DNA of 7,461 nt from Saprospiraceae bacterium (GTDB lineage: Bacteria > Bacteroidota > Bacteroidia > Chitinophagales > Saprospiraceae). The position numbers were made by a program, and so were the translations under genes. Location: positions 1-7,461 of the forward strand of contig JABDJE010000095.1 in the NCBI GenBank assembly GCA_013002625.1, read 5' to 3'. The notes under the pieces are model-generated. The model saw only the letters and a program-made list of their open reading frames with translations. It made no database searches and was not told the DNA's origin. This document shows, one piece after another, positions 1-5,852 of this stretch. How positions within the stretch are numbered: position 1 is the stretch's first letter; every line of letters starts with the position of its first letter.

Positions 1-456
1 ATAATCCTCGATTTTCTTTCAAGCAAGTTTGCTCAGCGAGAGATCGATTTTAACATTGGAGATAAATACATTGTGCAGGCAGGTGAAGTATCTCATATTA
101 AATCAGATATATATTTTCAGAGCGAGGCTACTGTTGCTGATATTATACAAGTCATTCACCCCGGACCTGCGATTAGCGGAATGCCTCAAGAGAAAGCTTT
201 GGAGCTGATTGATGCCATTGAAGCGCATGACAGAAGCTTTTATGCGGGATATCTGGGTCCTGTTTCTTCTGACAGCCTGAATACGAAATTATTTGTGAAC
301 TTGCGTTGTATGGCACTGCTTGAGTCGGGGGCTCAATTGTACTTGGGGGGCGGAATAGTGAAAGGATCAGATCTCCAATCTGAATGGGAGGAGACCAATT
401 TAAAGGCTCAAACCTTGTTGAAAGTATTGATGCCGGAATCAAACGTCTCAGTATGA
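1..456 (+). CDS. menF: Isochorismate synthase MenF, C-terminal part (5' end outside window)
   Basis: The enzyme converts chorismate to isochorismate, the first committed step of menaquinone synthesis, in the cytoplasm. The frame is open from base 1 with no stop before TGA at 454-456, so the gene starts upstream. A GTG at 73 is internal and not the start. The visible 151 residues are the C-terminal end of the chorismate-binding fold. HPGPAISG at residues 53-60 matches the family HPTPA-x-x-G motif. Glu74 is followed by RSFYAG at 78-83, matching the usual RG(F/W)Y(A/T)G. LYLGGGIV precedes EWEET at 128-132, where Glu131 aligns with the C-terminal Mg2+ ligand of E. coli MenF. The catalytic Lys lies in the missing N-terminal part. 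EntC or a PabB/TrpE-type enzyme would look similar, but direct coupling to menD makes MenF the best call. The stop overlaps the menD start by 4 bp. Confidence 0.93.
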   Translation: MILDFLSSKFAQREIDFNIGDKYIVQAGEVSHIKSDIYFQSEATVADIIQVIHPGPAISGMPQEKALELIDAIEAHDRSFYAGYLGPVSSDSLNTKLFVNLRCMALLESGAQLYLGGGIVKGSDLQSEWEETNLKAQTLLKVLMPESNVSV

Positions 457-2126
457 TTTCAAGCAAACAAAGTATCAATAGGCTGGCTTATATCTGCCAC
501 CGCAAAGGGATCAAGGATATTGTTTTTTCAGCGGGCTCACGAAATGCGCCCGTGATTATAGCCTTTGTTGAGTCTGGACTCTTTAATTGTTACAGCATCC
601 CAGATGAGCGTGCAGCGGCATTTGTTGCAATGGGTATGGCACAAGCTTCAGGTAAGCCTACGTTAATTTGTTGTACTTCAGGGAGTGCCGCGGCCAATTA
701 CACCCCTGCCATTTGCGAAGCTTATTACCAGGGTATACCACTCATAGTTTTGACTGCAGACAGGCCTGTTGAAATGATAGATCAAGGTGCCGGGCAATCC
801 ATTCGTCAGTTCAACATGTACAGAAATTTTATCAAAGCAAGTTTTCAATTTGAGCAGGAAGCCTTAAATGAAGACGCACTTGATAAAAACGATAAAATTA
901 TTCAGCAAGCCATTCATATAGCGGAAGAAGATACAAAGGGGCCCGTTCATATCAATCTCCCGTTTGAAGAACCTTTGTATGAAACCAATTCCGAATTTAA
1001 TCCAGATGCAATCAAATGGCTAGATCTTGAAAAGAAAACATTTAAAACAGAATTATCGCCAGAACTTGTTGAAGCCTGGAAAGGCGCCAAGCGAAAAATG
1101 ATTCTGTTTGGAATGGCCCTTCCTGATACACAACTCATGCAGAGACTTGAAAGCTTGTGTGCAGCGCATGGTGTTGTCTTACTTACCGAGACCTGTTCAA
1201 ATATTTTGATCGATAATAAGATTGAATGCATTGATCGGGTGATTACGACGATTTCAGATTGGGAATCGTATCAACCCGATATATTGGTAACGATGGGCGG
1301 GCCCGTCATTTCCAAAAAAATTAAAAAACACTTTTTAAACCAAAAACCTAAGCATCATTGGGATATCTATACAGACAGACCTGAGGATACATTTTTAGCC
1401 TTGAAACAGTCTTTTGAAATGATGCCTTTGGATTTTATAAAAATGATAGAGGGTCATACATCTGAATATGACGTACATTATGTAAATGCGTGGAAAAGTA
1501 AAAATGAGCATGTCAAGCTCAAACATCAAGCCTTTCTCAAATCTGCAAGCTACAGTGATCTGACCGTCTTCAGTGATATTATAGAACGTATCCCATCAAA
1601 TGCATTCTTGCATTTGGCCAACAGCACACCTGTTAGATATGCGCAATTGTTTGAACAGCGCCATGATATATCCTATTTGTCGAATAGAGGTGTGAGTGGC
1701 ATTGATGGCTGCAGTTCAACGGCTTTGGGTTATGCCTTGAATACGCCCGACAAATTAAATATCCTTATAACTGGAGATCTGGCATTCTTCTATGATTCCA
1801 ATGCATTTTTTCATCAACACCTTCCAACTAATCTTAAAATCATTCTTATAAATAATGGCGGTGGGGGTATTTTTCGAATTATTGAAGGGCCGTCGTCCAC
1901 CAATGCACTTGATAAGTTTTTCGAATCTCAACACAGCTTTAACGCCAAAGGTATTGCACAGACATTTGATCTTGATTACAGAAGCATGGATAATTCAAAT
2001 TTCAGTGGTAAGCGTATAAAGGCATTTCTGGAAGAAAAGACGCACAGACCTGCCGTATTGGAAATATTAACACCCAATGAAGTGAACGATAAGGTATTAA
2101 GAGATTACTTTCAATCACTATTATAA
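453..2126 (+). CDS. menD: 2-succinyl-5-enolpyruvyl-6-hydroxy-3-cyclohexene-1-carboxylate synthase MenD
   Basis: This thiamine-diphosphate enzyme joins 2-oxoglutarate (after decarboxylation) to isochorismate, giving SEPHCHC in menaquinone synthesis. The chosen start is the ATG at 453, giving 557 residues, close to E. coli MenD. The frame is open upstream to an ATG at 384, but those 23 codons only reread menF out of frame. The ATG at 453 forms an ATGA overlap with the menF stop, and the protein then begins like other MenDs. Landmarks are AGSRNAP at 27-33 (isochorismate/ThDP end), Glu52 in DERAA as the ThDP-activating glutamate, QSIRQ near 113, Arg395 and the NRGVSGIDG loop (Arg412) as substrate-binding sites, and the ThDP/Mg motif running from GDL at 441-443 to NN at 467-468. 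All key residues expected from E. coli MenD are present. There is no Shine-Dalgarno motif, so translation is probably coupled to menF. Confidence 0.96.
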   Translation: MISSKQSINRLAYICHRKGIKDIVFSAGSRNAPVIIAFVESGLFNCYSIPDERAAAFVAMGMAQASGKPTLICCTSGSAAANYTPAICEAYYQGIPLIVLTADRPVEMIDQGAGQSIRQFNMYRNFIKASFQFEQEALNEDALDKNDKIIQQAIHIAEEDTKGPVHINLPFEEPLYETNSEFNPDAIKWLDLEKKTFKTELSPELVEAWKGAKRKMILFGMALPDTQLMQRLESLCAAHGVVLLTETCSNILIDNKIECIDRVITTISDWESYQPDILVTMGGPVISKKIKKHFLNQKPKHHWDIYTDRPEDTFLALKQSFEMMPLDFIKMIEGHTSEYDVHYVNAWKSKNEHVKLKHQAFLKSASYSDLTVFSDIIERIPSNAFLHLANSTPVRYAQLFEQRHDISYLSNRGVSGIDGCSSTALGYALNTPDKLNILITGDLAFFYDSNAFFHQHLPTNLKIILINNGGGGIFRIIEGPSSTNALDKFFESQHSFNAKGIAQTFDLDYRSMDNSNFSGKRIKAFLEEKTHRPAVLEILTPNEVNDKVLRDYFQSLL

Positions 2127-2131
2127 TTGAA

Positions 2132-3793
2132 ATGGGTAGTCATAGTAAGCATATCTCAGATATAGATTTCAACTGCTTGAATCGAAAATCAAATTTGGAT
2201 CACGCTTCAAAAAAGCTGTATGATCTTATCGTCATCGGAGGCGGTATAACAGGGGCAGGAATTGCAATGGATGCTACCTTACGCGGATTAAAAACTTTGC
2301 TGATTGAGAAGAATGATTTTGCCTCAGGCACCAGCAGTAAATCCACCAAACTCATCCATGGCGGCTTACGGTATTTGAAGCAGTTTGAATTTGGTCTGGT
2401 AAGAGAGTCTGGACTGGAGAGAAGGGTCGCCCACAACAACATACCACACCTTGTACATCCTGAAAAAATGCTGTTGCCCATCGTCAAAGGCGGCAGCTTT
2501 AGTCGGTTGACGGCCGCAATGGCCATTGGAGTGTATGATGTATTGGCAAATGTAGAATCCGAAGACAGAAAGCAGACTATGAACAGGGCAGAGGTCAAAG
2601 CCCATGAGCCCCTGCTGAAGGAATCAACTTTGAAATCGGGTATCCTTTATTCCGAATACAGAACAGACGATGCACGATTAACGATCGAGTTGATCAAGCA
2701 TGCGAAGCGACATGGTGCAGAAGTATTTAATTATTGTGAATTGACTGAGTTCAATTACAAGGACGGATTAATCAGAGGCATTAATGCCAGAGATCATTTC
2801 AGTGATATTGATGTAACATTCTCGGGTCGTCATGTGGTCTCTGCCGCTGGACCCTGGGTGGACTCAGTAAGGATGAAAGAAGATGCCACAAAAAACAAAG
2901 CTCTATTCTTGACCAAAGGTGTACATATCGTTATACCGCACACCCGACTGCCTATAAAATCCGCTGTGTACTTCGACGCCATTGATGGCCGTATGGTTTT
3001 TGCAATTCCACGCGGCAGGGTTACATATATTGGAACAACGGATACACCGTACGATGGAAATCTTGATAAAATTGTTTGTACCAAGCAGGATGCTAGCTAC
3101 TTGCTGGATTGTGTAAATAATGCATTTAACATTGAACGGCTGACCATTGAAGATATTGAATCCACATGGGCTGGCTTGAGGCCATTGATTTCTGAAGCGG
3201 GTAAATCACCATCCGAATTATCACGGAAGGATGAAGTCTTTATTTCAGATAGTGGTCTTATATCCATTGCTGGTGGTAAGTTAACGGGTTACAGAAAGAT
3301 GGCCAAGAGGGTTGTGGATTTGCTTTGCGAAAAAGAAAAGAATTTGGAATGCGCTCCATGTCTCACGGAATCGCAAGCCATCCATGTCAATTCTTATACC
3401 GATTATGATGCATTTGAGAAAGATGTCTCAAAAACTGTTCGTCAGTATGAATCTACTTTATCTGAACACAGAATAAAACATCTTTTATCCACATATGGGT
3501 TGAACGGGCACTTAATTTTAGAGAACGCGCTTGCAGTGAAGAACAGTAATATCGAAGAAGCGCTGTTGCTGTCAGAACTTGATTATTGCTTGACATACGA
3601 ATCTGCTGTCTTTCCAATTGACTTCATTAATCGCCGTTCCAGTCGGCTGTATTTTGATGTGTATTCAATACATCAGCATCTTGACCTGATCATTGACAAG
3701 TTTTGCAATTTTTATAAATGGGATGCTTCCAGGAAACAAAAAATCCACAAACAAACAATAGCATTAATCAAGGATGCAACAGTGATCAATTAG
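2132..3793 (+). CDS. glpD: FAD-dependent glycerol-3-phosphate dehydrogenase
   Basis: The enzyme oxidises sn-glycerol-3-phosphate to dihydroxyacetone phosphate and passes electrons through FAD to the membrane quinone pool. The 553 residues suit the GlpD/GlpA family. The Rossmann FAD motif GGGITGAG is at 36-43. It is followed by the family signature around TSSKSTKLIHGGLRYL (from about residue 68). The catalytic-domain motif YIGTTDTPYDG starts at 299, WAGLRPL is at 346-352 with Arg350 a likely substrate contact, and GGKLTGYRKMA sits near 385. The last 160 or so residues are the DAO_C cap domain. The 29-residue leader before the FAD motif is normal for the family. No transmembrane helix is seen, so membrane attachment would be peripheral. 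It starts 5 bp after menD and has no Shine-Dalgarno motif, so it is probably the third gene of the same transcript. In many Bacteroidota menaquinone is the quinone acceptor, which fits a gene cotranscribed with menF and menD. The 3' end overlaps the convergent photolyase gene by 8 bp. Confidence 0.95.
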   Translation: MGSHSKHISDIDFNCLNRKSNLDHASKKLYDLIVIGGGITGAGIAMDATLRGLKTLLIEKNDFASGTSSKSTKLIHGGLRYLKQFEFGLVRESGLERRVAHNNIPHLVHPEKMLLPIVKGGSFSRLTAAMAIGVYDVLANVESEDRKQTMNRAEVKAHEPLLKESTLKSGILYSEYRTDDARLTIELIKHAKRHGAEVFNYCELTEFNYKDGLIRGINARDHFSDIDVTFSGRHVVSAAGPWVDSVRMKEDATKNKALFLTKGVHIVIPHTRLPIKSAVYFDAIDGRMVFAIPRGRVTYIGTTDTPYDGNLDKIVCTKQDASYLLDCVNNAFNIERLTIEDIESTWAGLRPLISEAGKSPSELSRKDEVFISDSGLISIAGGKLTGYRKMAKRVVDLLCEKEKNLECAPCLTESQAIHVNSYTDYDAFEKDVSKTVRQYESTLSEHRIKHLLSTYGLNGHLILENALAVKNSNIEEALLLSELDYCLTYESAVFPIDFINRRSSRLYFDVYSIHQHLDLIIDKFCNFYKWDASRKQKIHKQTIALIKDATVIN

Positions 3794-5276
3794 CCAATTC
3801 TTTGTCCAGTTTTTCTAAAAAGTGCTCCGCATTATCTAAATGCTTTTGCTGTTTTTCATCTGACATTTTATCAAACGTACCAATCAGCATTCCCAATCTC
3901 GGATTGCTGGTAAAAAAATCACGATTTACATGCATAAAACGCCAGAACAGACCATCCCAAATCGATTGCCAGTCTCCTTTGCCGTAATCGCTCATTTTTA
4001 GTATATAGTTACTACTGCTAATGTAGGGTTTGGTAGACATCAGTCCGCCGTCAGCAAATTGACTCATACCGTAGACATTGGGAACCATGACCCAATCATA
4101 GGCATCAATATAGAGTTCCATGAACCACTTATAGACTTCATCCGGATCAAATTCACAGAGCAACATAAAGTTACCAATGACCATGAGTCTTTCTATGTGG
4201 TGGTTGTATGCATGTTTCAATACCTTTTTTATAGAATCGTCGACTGGAGGAATGCCGGTTGTACCGTCGTAAAAAGAAGGTGGAATTTTACGGCTAAATT
4301 GCCAAAAATTTCTAGTGCGTTCATCTCTTCCTCTAGCCTGGTATATGCCTCTTATGAATTCTCGCCATCCGATGACCTGACGGACAAACCCCTCCAGTGA
4401 ATTAATTGGAATATCATTTTCCTGACCTTGTTTCAAGACTTCATCGATTACAAATTTCGGTGTGAGTAAACCAATATTCATCATAGGGCTTAGAACACTA
4501 TGATTTAAAAAGCTTTCTTCTTTAACAATGGCATCTTCGTATGGACCAAACTCTGCGAAGCGCTCTTGTATAAAAGAAGTGAGCCACTTTTTTGAGGAAT
4601 TAAAATCGATTGGATAAAAGAACTCTTCATGGAGTTCCCCAGGGTTATTTTTGAAATGCATATTGACGTATTCAATAGCTTCAGAAACATACGCCGATGG
4701 CTTTGGAAAATCAATGTGTGGTGCTTGCTTATCCTTGGGGTATTTTTCGCGATTTTCAGAATCATAAGACCATTTGTCACCTACAGGATTGTCTGCATTG
4801 ACCATTAAGATATTGCGCTGTTTGCGTTGAGATTTATAAAACGATGTCTGGTAATACTTTTTTTTGTCCTTCTTGAAAAATGACTTATTGTCTTCGTGGC
4901 TGTTAAGAAAATGTGGCGAATCATGGTACTTAACTTCAATATTTGAATCCGAACTTGATTTCTTGATGCGCCGTTGCAGCCAGTCATCTTCTGGATGATA
5001 CATTTCTATTTTTTGTATACCCTCTTTTTGGAGTTCAGATATCAAAACTCTAATGTCTGAAGCGTCACTTGTAGTTTCTATATAACGCACATCAACTCCT
5101 TTATCGCTTAAATAGTCCTGGTAAGCTTTCATCGATGCACGATGGTATGCCAGTTTTGTTCTATGGAAATTAAACTGATTGAAGAATAGCACTTCTTCAA
5201 TTAGATAACAAGGTCCATTTTCGTAGAACGGGTTTTCGAACAGTTGATTAGGCAGAATGAGATGAACTGTTTGCAT
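3786..5276 (-). CDS. Prokaryotic cryptochrome/photolyase (FeS-BCP/PhrB-like) lacking the Fe-S cysteines
   Basis: This is a member of the deoxyribodipyrimidine photolyase-related family, whose studied members (Agrobacterium PhrB) repair (6-4) photoproducts with FAD and a lumazine antenna. The start at 5276 gives 496 residues beginning MQTVHLILPNQLF, the normal family start. A longer frame to 5381 only rereads the DUF2256 gene out of frame. The N-terminal antenna-like Rossmann domain covers about 1-135. The C-terminal helical FAD domain holds GWREFIRG at 303-310, the HHIERLM (HHxxR) motif at 359-365, and NVYGMSQFADGG at 400-411. Only two cysteines occur, C23 and C374, so the usual four [4Fe-4S] ligands are absent. 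The family CxxC after MSDY reads GKGD at 432-435, and the following CP motif is WDGLFW. The gene lies directly behind the DUF2256 gene. Repair versus signalling activity cannot be decided from sequence. No Shine-Dalgarno motif is seen. Confidence 0.93.
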   Translation of the reverse strand: MQTVHLILPNQLFENPFYENGPCYLIEEVLFFNQFNFHRTKLAYHRASMKAYQDYLSDKGVDVRYIETTSDASDIRVLISELQKEGIQKIEMYHPEDDWLQRRIKKSSSDSNIEVKYHDSPHFLNSHEDNKSFFKKDKKKYYQTSFYKSQRKQRNILMVNADNPVGDKWSYDSENREKYPKDKQAPHIDFPKPSAYVSEAIEYVNMHFKNNPGELHEEFFYPIDFNSSKKWLTSFIQERFAEFGPYEDAIVKEESFLNHSVLSPMMNIGLLTPKFVIDEVLKQGQENDIPINSLEGFVRQVIGWREFIRGIYQARGRDERTRNFWQFSRKIPPSFYDGTTGIPPVDDSIKKVLKHAYNHHIERLMVIGNFMLLCEFDPDEVYKWFMELYIDAYDWVMVPNVYGMSQFADGGLMSTKPYISSSNYILKMSDYGKGDWQSIWDGLFWRFMHVNRDFFTSNPRLGMLIGTFDKMSDEKQQKHLDNAEHFLEKLDKELAN

Positions 5277-5412
5277 TGTCTTGTCTTTTGTTTCTTTTGC
5301 ACCTTTCACTGCAATATTTGACCTGATCCCAATCTTTGCGCCACTTCTTACGCCATGTGAAAGGACGTTCACATACGACAAATACCTTGATGGGGAGGTG
5401 CTGTTTTTTCAT
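5248..5412 (-). CDS. DUF2256 small zinc-ribbon-like protein, overlapping the photolyase start
   Basis: This short gene of 54 codons begins at the ATG at 5412-5410 and ends with TAA at 5250-5248. An in-frame stop (5424-5422) lies just upstream, so this is the only ATG start. The protein begins MKKQHLPIKVF and carries RPFTWRKKW at 16-24, WDQVKYCSERC at 28-38 and a basic tail. These are the hallmark of DUF2256, a family of roughly 40-60 residues with the pattern K-x-C-x-x-C-x-RPF-x-WRKKW then YCS-x-x-C. Here the first Cys is Phe11 (codon TTT, one base from TGT), leaving Cys14, Cys34 and Cys38. The last 29 bp overlap the photolyase gene in another frame, suggesting translational coupling. From memory, DUF2256 genes often neighbour photolyase/cryptochrome genes. 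The molecular role is unknown; nucleic-acid or photolyase binding through a zinc ribbon is only a guess. Confidence 0.88.
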   Translation of the reverse strand: MKKQHLPIKVFVVCERPFTWRKKWRKDWDQVKYCSERCKRNKRQDNANSSSHSA

Positions 5413-5478
5413 AACATTGTTTTAAACATGATATAATGCGTTTGGTTGAAGAGGAATGGGAATTGTAGAAAGAGAATC

Positions 5479-5500
5479 GGGAAAAGAAAAAAGAAAAAAG
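5479..5500 (+). other. Homopurine tract (22 nt)
   Basis: Every base from 5479 to 5500 is A or G, mostly A runs separated by single G. The purine bias continues with few interruptions into the heptamer array. On the - strand it reads as T-rich runs with single C. No gene was found between 5413 and this tract. It could be the seed from which the G-rich array grew, or a flexible spacer upstream of the DUF2256-photolyase unit; neither is shown. Confidence 0.7.
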
Positions 5501-5510
5501 TGAGAGGTGA

Positions 5511-5555
5511 GGGGTGTGGGGTACGGGTTACGGGTTTCGGGTTACGGGGTTAGGG
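5511..5555 (+). other. Candidate G-quadruplex within the heptamer array
   Basis: Seven runs of three or four G are separated by loops of only 3 to 4 bases: GGGG at 5511, GGGG at 5518, GGG at 5525, 5532 and 5539, GGGG at 5546, GGG at 5553. This exceeds the standard rule of four G3 runs with loops of 1-7. The G-rich strand is the template strand for the leftward genes on both sides, so a folded structure could hinder a polymerase arriving from the phospholipase gene. That effect is inference; the motif itself is seen directly. Confidence 0.75.
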
Positions 5556-5643
5556 TTACGAGGTACGCGTTACGGGTTACGAGGTACGGGATAAGGAGTT
5601 ACGAGGTACGAGGTAAAGGGTACGGGTTACGAGGTAAGAGGTG

Positions 5644-5715
5644 AGAGGTAAAGGTTTCGGGTTTCGGGTTACGGGGTACGAGGTAAGAGGTAAAGGTTTC
5701 GGGTTTCGGGTTACG
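5644..5715 (+). repeat. Pair of exact 30-bp direct repeats inside the array
   Basis: Bases 5644-5673 and 5686-5715 are identical, offset by 42 bp, which is six heptamers. The bases just outside (5643 vs 5685, 5674 vs 5716) differ. This points to duplication of a multi-heptamer block, not independent drift to the same sequence. Confidence 0.9.
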
Positions 5716-5754
5716 AGTTACGGGGTTACGAGTTACGGGGTTACGAGGTAATAG

Positions 5755-5852
5755 GATTTAAGTTTCAAGTTATTAAATGAATTGTAGATGCCGACAGGAG
5801 GCCGGGGCGGGTCGTCAGTACGAAACGCATTTCTTTACACTTTAAACCCTCC
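5755..5852. other. Intergenic tail between heptamer array and phospholipase stop
   Basis: These 98 bp hold no recognisable gene. The first part is AT-rich and looks like decayed array units. A short GC-rich block follows at about 5790-5814, and the rest is AT-rich up to the phospholipase stop at 5853-5855. The GC-rich block has only a 4-bp CGAC/GTCG pairing and no T-run, so a rho-independent terminator for the phospholipase gene is not supported. Confidence 0.5.

Larger units (their letters stand above)
5500..5754 (+). repeat. Degenerate G-rich heptamer array, about 36 units of (G/T)TACG(A/G)G
   Basis: The whole 255 bp can be read as about 36 consecutive 7-bp units with only a few 1-bp slips. 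Common units are TTACGGG, TTACGAG, GTACGAG, GTACGGG, GTAAGAG, GTAAAGG and TTTCGGG. All of about 25 cytosines lie in CpG, and the + strand is very G-rich against C. Higher-order copies exist: 30 bp at 5644-5673 are repeated exactly at 5686-5715 (six units apart), and a 15-bp pair sits at 5711-5740. Stops interrupt the frames checked, so it is not coding. There are no equal spacers between conserved repeats, so it is not CRISPR. It fills the gap between the 3' end of the phospholipase gene and the 5' end of the DUF2256 gene. Function is unknown; slippage-driven expansion explains the layout. Confidence 0.9.

Noticed and set aside
73..75. GTG as start of a 127-residue menF-like gene
   Set aside because: The frame is open from base 1 and the visible part is only the C-terminal portion of a longer family, so the gene is cut by the window.
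384..452. Extended N-terminus of MenD from ATG at 384
   Set aside because: These codons reread the menF tail out of frame. The ATG at 453 overlaps the menF stop and gives a standard MenD start.
3718..4400. Small + strand frames opposite the photolyase 3' half and across the glpD end
   Set aside because: They show no family motif and lie antisense to, or out of frame with, well-supported genes.
5277..5381. 35-residue N-terminal extension of the photolyase
   Set aside because: It is the out-of-frame reading of the DUF2256 gene, and the protein from 5276 begins with the usual family sequence.
5432..5437. TATAAT box on the + strand
   Set aside because: There is no + strand gene downstream and no convincing -35 partner. 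Bacteroidota promoters usually use a different -7 motif, of which no clear copy was found for either strand here.
5500..5754. CRISPR array or telomere
   Set aside because: There are no conserved 25-40 bp repeats with unique spacers. Although the units resemble telomere repeats, the array is internal, degenerate and flanked by genes.
5788..5818. Rho-independent terminator for the phospholipase gene
   Set aside because: Only a 4-bp CGAC/GTCG arm pair with a long loop is seen and no T-run follows on the - strand.
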